The position numbers and the translations under genes are program-made. A DNA stretch of 7,538 nucleotides from Oligoflexia bacterium. Its GTDB lineage: Bacteria > Myxococcota_A > UBA796 > UBA2385. The notes beneath the pieces are model-generated. The model worked only from the letters and a program-made list of their open reading frames with translations. It had not been told where the DNA came from and did no database searches. The first letter of the stretch is position 1. The number at the start of each line of letters is the position of its first letter. Where the stretch lies: the NCBI GenBank assembly GCA_013152105.1, contig JAADHA010000188.1, positions 1-7,538 on the forward strand, read 5' to 3'. This document shows positions 1 through 6,091 of the stretch, piece by piece.

Positions 1-392
1 GCCAGGGACCGGGCGCGACCTATGCCTATATTCGTGCGGCCAGGGCCTGGGACATCGCCGAAGACAAGCAGCAAGAACTCGCGACCTGGGAAAAAGCCTA
101 CGCCCGCCACAGCGCCGCCGAGCTGGGCTGGGCGGCGGCCAGTGGCTTGGCTGCGGCACGCTTCGACTCGGGCGATGTCGATGCCGCGGTGACGGTGCTG
201 GTCGAGTGGGCGGGGCAGCGTGGCAGCTATGACGCTCAGCGCTCGCTCTTCGATGCCGCCCGCTACCAGGAATTGGCTGGGCAGACTGAACAGGCCCTGG
301 TGTCCTACCAAGCCCTGGTGGACCGCTTCCCCCAGTCAATGCTGGCTGACCAGACCGCGGCCGCCATCGGGCGCTTGCAGAGCAACGGGTGA
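1..392 (+). CDS. TPR-like helical repeat protein, 3' end (5' truncated by window edge)
   Basis: The frame is open from base 3 to the TGA at 390-392, giving 129 visible residues with no convincing start, so the gene begins before the window. The visible part is Ala-rich and alpha-helical. Two stretches look like degenerate tetratricopeptide repeats: one around 'LAAARFDSGDVDAAVTVL', and a clearer one near the C-terminus with the pattern Ala-Arg-Tyr-x-Glu-Leu-Ala-Gly-x-x-x-x-Ala-Leu-x-x-Tyr-x-x-Leu and ending in a 'RFPQS' loop. TPR repeats are protein-interaction scaffolds. BamD, YbgF/CpoB and YfgM are periplasmic examples, and yfgM lies next to bamB in E. coli. Here the stop overlaps the start of a BamB-like gene by 4 bases (GTGA), which makes a similar envelope role plausible, but this is inference. 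The cellular location cannot be judged because the N-terminus is missing. Confidence 0.8.
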   Translation, partial: QGPGATYAYIRAARAWDIAEDKQQELATWEKAYARHSAAELGWAAASGLAAARFDSGDVDAAVTVLVEWAGQRGSYDAQRSLFDAARYQELAGQTEQALVSYQALVDRFPQSMLADQTAAAIGRLQSNG

Positions 393-1633
393 GCGGCACC
401 CTTATCGCGGCGCTCGGACTGGCTGCTGCGACCGGTCCGGTCGCGGTGTCCCCGTTTTCGGCGGTCGGAAGCTTCGATGCGCCGCCGGTGATCACCTGGC
501 AGCGTGCCCTGCCGGGGCCGCGCGTGCCAGCAGCGACCCACACCGAATTGGGTACGCCCGTGATCTCGGGGGGCCTGATCTATGTAGGCTCGGCCGGCGA
601 CGACGCGCTGTTGGTGCTCGACCGCAGTGACGGTCGGCTGGTCCATCGACTGGCTGCCGGCGGCCCGGTCCAGTCGGCCGCGGTGGTGCGCGACGGTCAT
701 GTGTGGTTCAGCGATGCCGCCGGGGGGACCTACTGCTATCGAGAGAAGGACGGGGTCCTGCTGTGGAAACACCTGGGCAGCGCACCGATCCTGTCCAGCC
801 CCATGGTGACCGATGGGCGCGTCCTGGTCGCCGCCCTGGACAACGTGGTCACCGCGCTGAACGTGGACACGGGGGAATTCCTGTGGCGTCACAGCCAGCG
901 GATCGAACGCCGCCTCTCGGGCCCGGCCCTGTACGGGGCGCCGACGCCGACGCCCTTGGTGATCGATGACCAGCCGGTGTTGTTGACGGGCTATGCCGAT
1001 GGCACCCTGGTGGCCTTGACCGCCGCCACCGGTGAAGTCCTGTGGCAGCGGCGTGTCGGCGAGGGCGCCTACCCTGACCTCATCGGGCAGAGCATCGACC
1101 TTGGAGACAGCGTCATCGTGGGCGGTTTCTCGGGCCCTCTGGTGGCGCTGGAGCCCATCACCCGCGCTATTCGTTGGCGGGTCGATGTCGGCAGCGCGAA
1201 CGCACCCTCACTGGGCGATGTCGATCCGTCCAGTGGCCTGCCGCTCTTGCTCCACGGCGGCGTGGACGGAAAAATGCGCAGCATCGACGCGCGTACCGGG
1301 GAAGAACGCTGGACCTGGGACAGTTCGACCCAGGGGGCCCTGACCCAGCCCGTCGTGACTGGCGCGGGCCTGTTGGTGGGAAGCTCCTCGGGTGGGCTCT
1401 ACCTGGTCGATCCGGACCATGGCCAGCAGACCTGGGAATTCGATCCCGGCTATGTCCTGGCGGGGGTCAGCGCCAGACCCGCGGTCGACGGGCGCCAAGC
1501 GGTGGTGGTCACCAACGCGGGCCGGATCATCAGCCTGGTGGTGCCGCCGACGGAACCGGCGTGGGCCAGGGGAGACGCCGACTGGCAGCGAGTCGGTGGT
1601 GTCGACAGCGTGGCGGACCAAGATGAGCGGTGA
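389..1633 (+). CDS. PQQ-like (BamB-type) beta-propeller repeat protein, probably exported
   Basis: This 414-residue protein is built from about seven or eight repeats of roughly 40-50 residues. Each has a beta-strand pattern such as 'LIYVGSAGDDALLVLD', followed by an acidic/Gly turn and a Trp or similar residue (motifs D-x-x-T/D-G-x-x-x-W, for example near residues 120-126, 160-166, 212-219 and 300-308). This is the signature of PQQ-repeat propellers, the fold of BamB, which assists outer membrane beta-barrel assembly. The N-terminal 25 or so residues are hydrophobic and Ala-rich and could be an export signal, although they lack the usual basic start, and no lipobox cysteine is visible. That differs from E. 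coli BamB, which is a lipoprotein. I see no quinoprotein dehydrogenase catalytic domain. The GTG start overlaps the preceding stop by 4 bases, and the 3' end overlaps the next gene by 11 bases, so the three genes are probably one operon. BamB itself is the best guess; another propeller-type scaffold is possible. Confidence 0.85.
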   Translation: MSGTLIAALGLAAATGPVAVSPFSAVGSFDAPPVITWQRALPGPRVPAATHTELGTPVISGGLIYVGSAGDDALLVLDRSDGRLVHRLAAGGPVQSAAVVRDGHVWFSDAAGGTYCYREKDGVLLWKHLGSAPILSSPMVTDGRVLVAALDNVVTALNVDTGEFLWRHSQRIERRLSGPALYGAPTPTPLVIDDQPVLLTGYADGTLVALTAATGEVLWQRRVGEGAYPDLIGQSIDLGDSVIVGGFSGPLVALEPITRAIRWRVDVGSANAPSLGDVDPSSGLPLLLHGGVDGKMRSIDARTGEERWTWDSSTQGALTQPVVTGAGLLVGSSSGGLYLVDPDHGQQTWEFDPGYVLAGVSARPAVDGRQAVVVTNAGRIISLVVPPTEPAWARGDADWQRVGGVDSVADQDER

Positions 1634-2120
1634 TCGCCAGGATCACGGGCCGGGCGTCGGCCCCCGTCCGCCGGTGGACCGGTCTGATCCCGATGTGGGT
1701 GCCAGCGAGCGCCCGCCGCGCTCCGAGCATCGCCAGCCCTCGCTGCGTGGCTTTGCGCGAAGGCTGCTCTTCGACGACCCGCCGCGTTCCAGGGACGGCC
1801 AGGTCGACCCGGACCGTGACGAAGAGGGTTGGCGTCGGATCGAAGCCAGGGCCGTGCTGGCGGCCTTGTTGGAGACCGGGGACAAGGCCAAGACCGAGAC
1901 CGTTCGCTTGGTGGCGCGCGAGGTCCGCAGCTACCTCGACGCCCTCGAATTGCACAAGGACCTGAACCACCTGCTGACGAACTACAGCATCGAAGTCAAG
2001 GCCAGCATCCACCTCTCCCCGCTTCACCATGACGAGGATGGACAGGTGGATCGTCAAACCAGCGCGTCGGTGGGGCTGCGCAAGCGGGCTGAGGGGAATG
2101 AGGATCCTGCGGACGACTGA
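1623..2120 (+). CDS. Hypothetical protein, 165 aa, disordered N-terminus and helical C-terminal core
   Basis: I do not recognise this family with confidence. The ATG at 1623 lies inside the end of the propeller gene (11-base overlap), which suggests translational coupling and fixes the likely start. No good Shine-Dalgarno is visible. The first ~70 residues are rich in Pro, Arg, Asp and Gly and look disordered. Residues ~75-140 form an amphipathic helical core with regularly spaced charged and aliphatic residues ('LLETGDKAKTETVRLVAREV' and 'SYLDALELHKDLNHLLTNYS'), followed by a short predicted beta-like segment (IEVKASIHLSPL). The C-terminal tail is again polar and acidic. There is no signal peptide or membrane segment, so it is probably cytoplasmic. 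Codon use matches its neighbours, so it is probably real. The core superficially recalls phasin-like or other small helical accessory proteins, but I would not assign that. It is the last gene of the + strand block and converges on the MCE operon with a 34-base gap. Confidence 0.75.
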   Translation: MSGDRQDHGPGVGPRPPVDRSDPDVGASERPPRSEHRQPSLRGFARRLLFDDPPRSRDGQVDPDRDEEGWRRIEARAVLAALLETGDKAKTETVRLVAREVRSYLDALELHKDLNHLLTNYSIEVKASIHLSPLHHDEDGQVDRQTSASVGLRKRAEGNEDPADD

Positions 2121-2154
2121 GGTCGGCTGAGGGCGGCGGCGGGGGACAGCCCTG

Positions 2155-2541
2155 CTACGGCGTCTGGTCGACCACTTCGGAGCGCCGTAGACGGACCAAA
2201 ATACCTTCTTCGCGGAGCAGGCGGCGCAGCTCGACCTTGTCGATCTCGCCGAGGTTGTCGAGTACGAGTTCGACCTTGTCGAAGTTGCCATCGACGCGAC
2301 CGACCAGATCGTCCCCATGCTGTACCAGGTCGCGGCTGTCGGTCAGCAGACCGTCCAGCTTGGTCCGGGTCGTGTCGAGGTCAGCGGTACCAGCTTGGAT
2401 CTGGGTGATCACCTGGTCGGTGTGGGCCAGGACCGGGCGTGCCTGGGACGTGGCCTGGCGTACCAGGCTCAAGGTGGCGCGCGTGTCTTCCACCAGGGAA
2501 GGCAGGTCCTGGCTTGTCTGGGCCGCGGCGTGGAGGGTGGT
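2155..2541 (-). pseudogene. C-terminal helical part of the MCE protein, separated by the TAG codon
   Basis: Directly after the TAG at 2544-2542, in the same frame, 128 codons run without another stop to the TAG at 2157-2155. The sequence is almost entirely amphipathic helix with heptad-like spacing (for example 'TKLDGLLTDSRDLVQHGDDL' and 'DKVELVLDNLGEIDKVELRR') and ends 'REEGILVRL...'. Long helices after the MCE domain are known in MCE proteins such as PqiB and actinobacterial Mce1 proteins, where they build a tunnel across the periplasm. Third positions remain strongly G/C and there are no frameshifts, so any loss would be recent. A GTG at 2493 could in principle start a 112-residue fragment, but I see no Shine-Dalgarno for it. 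Possible explanations are a point nonsense mutation, a sequencing error, or readthrough or suppression of UAG. Confidence 0.75.
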
Positions 2542-2544
2542 CTA
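2542..2544 (-). other. In-frame amber (TAG) codon interrupting the MCE gene
   Basis: On the - strand the local reading is GAC-CTG-TAG-ACC-ACC-CTC. Both sides are coding in the same frame, so one substitution is enough to explain it. CAG (Gln) to TAG is the simplest single transition, with Trp, Glu, Lys, Leu, Ser or Tyr codons as other one-step ancestors. The TAG stops at 3096-3094 (ATPase) and 2157-2155 (true end of this gene) show that amber is also used as a normal terminator in this operon. Confidence 0.9.
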
Positions 2545-3084
2545 CAGGTCGGTCAGCATTCGGTCGACGCGGTTCGGGTCGCGGGCCAGCGCGTCGTTCA
2601 GGATCTTCAGGCTCTTGCTTAGTTCGACCGGGTCGAGGGCCGCGATGAGGGGACCGATCTGGTTCACCAGCTCGTCGATCTCTACGACGGGAGTCGCGGC
2701 CGTTGTCAGGCTGTCGCCATCCACGGCGAGTGGAGCGTCCGGGGACTGGGGTAGCAGCTCGACGAATTTTTCACCCAGCACCGAGCGGGCGCGCACGGTG
2801 GCGATGGCGTCCGTGCGAATCTGGGCGTCCGTCTGGACTTCGAGATGGACGATGGCCTGGCCGCCCTCGATCCCCAGCGAGCTGACCCGCCCGACATCGA
2901 CCCCGGCCACCTTGACCAAGGCGCCATCGGCCAGTCCGGCCGCGTCGGGAAGGCGCGTCACAAGGTCGACGTGGTCACCCATGCCTTGGAGCGCACCGAC
3001 CTTGAGCGCCATGTACGCCAGCAGCGCCAGGGCGACCAATACCAGGACGCCCACACCCAGCTCGTGTCGGCGGTTCTTGGACAC
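2542..3084 (-). CDS. MlaD-like MCE-domain protein, N-terminal 180 aa up to an in-frame TAG
   Basis: This is the substrate-binding, ring-forming component of an MCE/Mla lipid transporter, anchored in the inner membrane with its MCE domain in the periplasm. Residues ~12-30 are a single hydrophobic anchor (GVLVLVALALLAYMALKVG). Residues ~36-125 are the MCE domain, with the conserved core 'VKVAGVDVGRV' at 57-67 and 'SVLGEKFVELLP' at 101-112. Helical sequence begins at ~135. The GTG start (codon read from 3084 to 3082) lies 9 bases after the stop of the ATPase gene, making this the last gene of the operon. The frame stops at TAG 2544-2542, but the same frame then continues with good coding character to 2155, so the intended product was probably about 309 residues. 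The 180-residue product still contains the anchor and the whole MCE domain and is close in size to E. coli MlaD (183 aa), so it might be functional alone. A start at this GTG fits the basic 'KNRR' before the anchor. Confidence 0.85.
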   Translation of the reverse strand: MSKNRRHELGVGVLVLVALALLAYMALKVGALQGMGDHVDLVTRLPDAAGLADGALVKVAGVDVGRVSSLGIEGGQAIVHLEVQTDAQIRTDAIATVRARSVLGEKFVELLPQSPDAPLAVDGDSLTTAATPVVEIDELVNQIGPLIAALDPVELSKSLKILNDALARDPNRVDRMLTDL

Positions 3085-3093
3085 GAGACCGGG

Positions 3094-3885
3094 CTATCCG
3101 AAGCTTGGGAGGGTAGCCACATCGTCGGGGCCGCTGGGGAGGACCAGGTTCCGCTGGAGGAAGGCGCGCACGATGGGGATCTCGCTGCGCAGAAAGGCGG
3201 GGGTGCGGTCCCAGGCCACCAGCTTGCCTTCGTGGAGCATCGCGATGTGGTCTGCGATCCGCACCGTGCCCACGATGTCGTGGCTGATCACCACGAAGGT
3301 GACCCCCAGGTGCGCCTTCATCGTCAGGATCAGGCGGTCGATCTGGTCGCTGGTCAGTGGGTCCAGGCCGCTGGTCGGCTCGTCGAAGAGGACGACTTCG
3401 GGGTCGGTGACGATGGCGCGGGCCAGGCCCACCCGCTTGCGTTGGCCGCCCGAGAGCTGGCTGACGGCTCGGTCCCAGGTGTCTGGGAGCCCGACCAGAT
3501 CCAGCTTCTCCTCGACCCGCTGCCGCACCTTGGCCGGCGACAGCTTGCTGTGCTGTTCCAGGGGAAAGGCCACGTTCTCGCCGACGCTCATCGAGTCGAA
3601 CAGGGCCCCGCCCTGGAAGAGCATCCCGAAGCGCTGGCGCACGGCGTAGAGCTGTCGCTCGGTGGCGGTCGTGAGGTCGGTACCGAAGCAGCAGACCCGG
3701 CCGGAGTCGGGTTGGAGCAGGCCCACGATGTGCTTGAGCAGCACGCTCTTGCCGGTCCCCGAGGGGCCGATGATCGCGGTCGTCTCGCCGGGCGGGATCG
3801 CCAGGTCGATCCCGTCGAGCACGACCAGATCGCCAAAGCGCTTGTGGACATCGAGCAGCTCGATCGTGGGCCTGGAGTCGCTCAC
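3094..3885 (-). CDS. MlaF/Mkl-type ABC transporter ATP-binding protein
   Basis: This 263-residue cytoplasmic ATPase powers the MCE lipid transporter encoded by its neighbours. All ABC motifs are intact: Walker A GPSGTGKS (residues 40-47), the Q-loop Gln at ~91 inside 'FQGGALFDSMSVGENVAFPL', the signature LSGGQRKR (144-151), Walker B VVLFDEP (164-170) followed by the D-loop SGLD, and the switch His at 202 (VISHD). The Q-loop stretch with 'GALFDSMSVGENVAFPL' is characteristic of the MlaF/Mkl subfamily rather than of general importers. Length is normal for the family. The GTG start overlaps the stop of permease B by 4 bases (GTGA on the - strand), and the stop lies 9 bases before the MCE gene, which is strong evidence for one operon. 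A ~20-residue tail after 'FLQRNLVLP' is Gly/Pro/Asp-rich. The direction of lipid movement cannot be told from sequence. Confidence 0.95.
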   Translation of the reverse strand: MSDSRPTIELLDVHKRFGDLVVLDGIDLAIPPGETTAIIGPSGTGKSVLLKHIVGLLQPDSGRVCCFGTDLTTATERQLYAVRQRFGMLFQGGALFDSMSVGENVAFPLEQHSKLSPAKVRQRVEEKLDLVGLPDTWDRAVSQLSGGQRKRVGLARAIVTDPEVVLFDEPTSGLDPLTSDQIDRLILTMKAHLGVTFVVISHDIVGTVRIADHIAMLHEGKLVAWDRTPAFLRSEIPIVRAFLQRNLVLPSGPDDVATLPSFG

Positions 3886-4652
3886 GACAGGCCGCCGTAG
3901 AGGATCTCGCTGATGAAGTAGTTGCTACAGACGCAGACCACCGCGCTGACGACCACCGCCCGGTTCGTGGCTTGGCCGACGCCCTCGGGGCCGCGCTGGC
4001 AGGTGAAGCCGAAGAAGCAGCTCACGGTGCAGATGACCAGGCCGAAGTACATCGCCTTGAGGGCTCCGTAGAGAAAGTCGACGGCCGCGATGCCTTGCGA
4101 GGCGAAGTGCAGGAAGACGGACCCGTTCAGTCCGAGCTGATGGACACTGACCAGGTAGCCCGAGAGCACCATGAAGAAGATGCTGATGATGGTCAGGGCG
4201 GGCAGCACCAGCAGGATCCCCAGCAGGCGAGGGGTCACCAGGTAGGCGTAGGGATTGACGGCCATGACTTCTAGGGCGTCGACCTGTTCGCCGATCCGCA
4301 TGACCGCGATCTGGCTGGCCATTTCGGTGCCGGCTTTGGCGGCCACCATCGCCGCGGCGATCATCGGTGCCAGTTCGCGCACCCCCGCCAAGCTGACGAA
4401 CATGCCCACCAGGCGACCGCCGCCCAGGGGGCGAAAGGCGTTGAAGCCCTGCAAGGCCAGGTTGGTGCCCACGAAGGCGCTGATCGTCAACAGGATGGGT
4501 AGGCTGGCGATGCCGATTCTCCAGGCTTCCCGCATGACCTGACCGCGCGGGGGGCCGTAGCGAAGTGCGGCGCGGGTGAAGTCCAGGACGAACCAGGAGA
4601 AGGCCCCCACTTGTCGGGTGCCGGAGGCGAGGGCTGTCCGCAGGCCGCTCAC
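3882..4652 (-). CDS. MlaE-like ABC transporter permease B (second of a divergent pair)
   Basis: This is a 256-residue inner membrane permease of the MlaE/YrbE family. Family landmarks are RELAP at 92-96, then 'GTEMASQIAVMRIGEQVDAL' at 108-127 and 'EVMAVNPYAYLVTPR' at 128-142, and a C-terminal 'GPEGVGQATNRAVV' at 221-234. Around five hydrophobic segments are visible, at about 46-66, 85-106, 143-168, 195-217 and 232-253. The reading frame stays open far upstream, but the real start is the GTG at 4652. It overlaps the stop of permease A by 4 bases and has GGAGGG eight bases upstream (- strand, 4666-4661). The last 50 residues hold five cysteines (208, 212, 218, 240, 242), which is unusual beside permease A. 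It shares RELAP, the MRI-E-D-A-EVMAV core and the GVG-A-N-VV motif with permease A but is otherwise quite different, so the pair is probably a heterodimer or an ancient duplication. Confidence 0.92.
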   Translation of the reverse strand: MSGLRTALASGTRQVGAFSWFVLDFTRAALRYGPPRGQVMREAWRIGIASLPILLTISAFVGTNLALQGFNAFRPLGGGRLVGMFVSLAGVRELAPMIAAAMVAAKAGTEMASQIAVMRIGEQVDALEVMAVNPYAYLVTPRLLGILLVLPALTIISIFFMVLSGYLVSVHQLGLNGSVFLHFASQGIAAVDFLYGALKAMYFGLVICTVSCFFGFTCQRGPEGVGQATNRAVVVSAVVCVCSNYFISEILYGGLS

Positions 4653-5437
4653 AGCGTCTGCCCTCCGAAGAAGGCGCTGGTCAGGAAGTAGTTGGCGATG
4701 ATGAAGGCGACGACGGAGTGTACGACCGTGTCGTTGACCGCTCGGCCGACCCCAGCGGCCCCGCCCCTGGCGTGGAAGCCGTGGTAGCAGGCGACCAGCC
4801 CGATGATCGCGCCGAAGATCAGGGTTTTGGCGACGCCGCCCCAGACATCGGCCGGTCCGGTCAGCGTCCACAGCTCGCTGAGGTAGACACCCGCGGTCTC
4901 GCCCTTGACCCACACCGCGGTCGCGAAGCCGCCCGCGATCCCGGCCGCGGCCCCCGCCACGTACAGCAGCGGGCAGGCCAGGGTGAGGGCGAGGAATCGG
5001 GGGACCACGTGGTACTGGATGCTGTCTACGGCCATCACTTCCGTGGCATCGAGTTCTTCCTTGATCCGCATGGTCGCCAGCTCGGCGGTGCAGGAAGAGC
5101 CGCCCTGGGCCGCGACCAGGACGCTGGCCATGACCGGGGCCAGTTCGCGCAGGATCGCCACGCTCACCAGGCTGGAGAGCAGGCGCTGCGCGCCGAAGAT
5201 CCGGAAGATCTCCAGTCCTTGCAGGCTCATCACCATGCCGAAGGGGGCGCAGACCGCGATCACTGGCACGACGCAGCGGATCGTCGTGGTCCAGAGGGAC
5301 TCCAACACCAGGTGGCCGTGCCAGGGTGGCCGCACGGTGCGGATCGCGATCCGTCCCGCGAAGGTGCTGATCCTGCCCAGCGCCCGCAAGGGTGAGGTGG
5401 CGTCGACCCACAGGTCGGGGGCAGCCTGGTGCGACAT
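4649..5437 (-). CDS. MlaE-like ABC transporter permease A (first gene of the MCE operon)
   Basis: This is a 262-residue inner membrane permease of the MlaE/YrbE family. It begins with a ~45-residue soluble segment, including an amphipathic stretch of the kind that precedes the first membrane helix in MlaE. The family core follows: 'ILRELAPVMASVLVAAQGGS' at 95-114, 'AELATMRIKEELDATEVMAV' at 118-137, and 'YHGFHARGGAAGVGRAVNDT' at 218-237. Membrane segments fall at about 52-72, 88-112, 148-175, 202-218 and 236-257. The ATG at 5437 is the first usable start in the frame, but I see no clear Shine-Dalgarno, so the start is somewhat uncertain. The stop overlaps the GTG of permease B. As first gene of the - strand operon it should carry the promoter in the 125-base gap to the divergent gene. 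Two different adjacent permeases resemble the YrbEA/YrbEB pairs of actinobacterial Mce loci rather than the single MlaE of E. coli. Confidence 0.92.
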   Translation of the reverse strand: MSHQAAPDLWVDATSPLRALGRISTFAGRIAIRTVRPPWHGHLVLESLWTTTIRCVVPVIAVCAPFGMVMSLQGLEIFRIFGAQRLLSSLVSVAILRELAPVMASVLVAAQGGSSCTAELATMRIKEELDATEVMAVDSIQYHVVPRFLALTLACPLLYVAGAAAGIAGGFATAVWVKGETAGVYLSELWTLTGPADVWGGVAKTLIFGAIIGLVACYHGFHARGGAAGVGRAVNDTVVHSVVAFIIANYFLTSAFFGGQTL

Positions 5438-5516
5438 GGCGATGCAGTTAACGCGTGGGTTGATGGGAGTGCTCTAAGATCGCCGGGTGAGGGGTTCTGG
5501 GAATCCACCCTCGCCC

Positions 5517-5541
5517 CGTCTCGTCTCGTCCCGTCCTGTCC
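5517..5541 (+). repeat. Imperfect pentanucleotide tandem repeat (CGTCY, five units)
   Basis: Five consecutive 5-base units are visible: CGTCT, CGTCT, CGTCC, CGTCC and TGTCC. They lie in the presumed 5' untranslated leader, ending nine bases before the Shine-Dalgarno-like GGAG of the exported-protein gene. On the other strand the tract is purine-rich. It could be a chance product of GC-rich sequence or a slippage-prone tract. Confidence 0.6.
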
Positions 5542-5550
5542 CTCTACACC

Positions 5551-5554
5551 GGAG
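5551..5554 (+). promoter_or_regulatory. Ribosome binding site (GGAG) supporting the GTG start at 5563
   Basis: GGAG lies eight bases before the GTG at 5563. This supports that GTG over the earlier, out-of-frame GTG at 5487, and the resulting protein begins with a good signal peptide. Confidence 0.6.
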
Positions 5555-5562
5555 CCGCCGCT

Positions 5563-6078
5563 GTGATCTCTGGCCTGTTCGCGCTGCTGGTCGTCTGTGG
5601 CGTCGCGCGCGCCACGCCGCCGCTGGTCCCTGCCGCCGATGTGGCCGAGGTCGGGTTGCACGCCTGGTGGCGGAGCGGTGAGCTGGTCATGGGCCTGCCG
5701 GACCGCGAGGGCCGACCGGGGCTGCGTCCGCTGGACAGCCTGGTGCCGGTCGTGCTGCCCGATGATCTTCATGAGTGGGCGGCGGTCGGAGAGACCTGCG
5801 TGACCCGCCCCGAGAGTGGCGGCGAGATCGACGGTCAGCGGGTCCTCGCCAAGGTTCGGGCGACGGCGCAGGGCCCTGTCATCGAGCTGCTGGCTGGCGA
5901 CCAGGTCCTGGCCGAGAACGCGCTGGGGCGTCCCGCCCAGGTCTGCGAGGTGCTGCTGGTCCAGGCCGACAAGCTGCCGGGCCTGGAGGTGATCGTCGCT
6001 TGGCGCATGGAGCTGGGCCCGGACCAACCCGGCCTGCGCGGCCTGACCGTCTACCGCGTGCCGGAGACCGCTCGCTGA
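5563..6078 (+). CDS. Small exported protein of unknown function (171 aa)
   Basis: I do not recognise the family. The GTG start is supported by GGAG eight bases upstream and by an N-terminal signal peptide: a hydrophobic segment (residues 3-14, LFALLVVCGV) and an Ala-Arg-Ala site at 15-17, suggesting cleavage after residue 17. The mature protein (~154 residues) looks mostly beta-structured, with alternating hydrophobic patterns such as 'VLAKVRATAQGPVIELLAGD' and 'LEVIVAWRMELG'. It has two cysteines (79 and 128) that could form a disulfide in the periplasm. There is no lipobox in a proper position and no second membrane segment. It is transcribed away from the MCE operon, shares the divergent intergenic region with it, and converges on the SH3-like gene with a 13-base gap. 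Co-regulation with the transporter is possible but not shown. Codon use matches the neighbours, so it is very likely a real gene. Confidence 0.8.
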   Translation: MISGLFALLVVCGVARATPPLVPAADVAEVGLHAWWRSGELVMGLPDREGRPGLRPLDSLVPVVLPDDLHEWAAVGETCVTRPESGGEIDGQRVLAKVRATAQGPVIELLAGDQVLAENALGRPAQVCEVLLVQADKLPGLEVIVAWRMELGPDQPGLRGLTVYRVPETAR

Positions 6079-6091
6079 GCGTGGGGCGCCG

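Larger units (their letters stand above)
5438..5562. promoter_or_regulatory. Divergent intergenic region, presumed promoters for the MCE operon and the exported-protein gene
   Basis: These 125 bases lie between two diverging genes, so both promoters are expected here. It is locally the most A/T-containing stretch (bases 5446-5480). On the + strand a weak -10-like TAAGAT lies at 5475-5480, but no -35 at proper spacing could be found, and no clear - strand boxes were seen. A pyrimidine-rich pentamer tract at 5517-5541 occupies the leader of the + strand gene. The promoter assignment is positional inference only. Confidence 0.4.

Noticed and set aside
2121..2154. A possible bidirectional terminator between the converging hypothetical and MCE genes (GGCTG at 2125-2129 pairing with CAGCC at 2147-2151).
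   Set aside because: The stem is only five base pairs with a 17-base loop and no U-tract on either side, which is no better than chance in such GC-rich DNA.
1530..2318. A 262-codon open frame on the - strand running from the MCE gene end into the + strand block.
   Set aside because: It crosses the boundary between two well-supported genes out of frame with both and has the composition of a shadow frame.
2542..2544. Genome-wide amber reassignment (for example pyrrolysine) as the cause of the in-frame TAG.
   Set aside because: TAG serves as the evident terminator of the ATPase gene (3096-3094) and of the MCE gene itself (2157-2155), and no pyrrolysine machinery is visible. Local suppression or a mutation is more economical.
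2237..3649. A 470-codon open frame on the + strand opposite the MCE and ATPase genes.
   Set aside because: It is very rich in Ser, Arg, Trp and Pro with no domain pattern, and lies antisense to genes with intact MCE and ABC motifs. It is a shadow of GC-rich coding sequence.
2845..3900. A 351-codon open frame on the + strand opposite the ATPase gene.
   Set aside because: The Asp/His/Gln/Gly-rich composition is typical of the antisense reading of GC-rich genes. It has no recognisable domains and overlaps a certain ABC ATPase.
3882..5411. A 509-codon open frame on the - strand spanning both permease genes, looking like a fused protein.
   Set aside because: The upstream half is an Arg/Gly/Pro-rich out-of-frame reading of permease A, while the other frame there encodes clear MlaE motifs. 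The true start is the GTG at 4652 with GGAGGG eight bases upstream.
5460..5480. A promoter made of TTGATG (5460-5465) and TAAGAT (5475-5480) on the + strand.
   Set aside because: The boxes match the consensus at four of six positions each, but are only nine bases apart, far from the ~17 needed.
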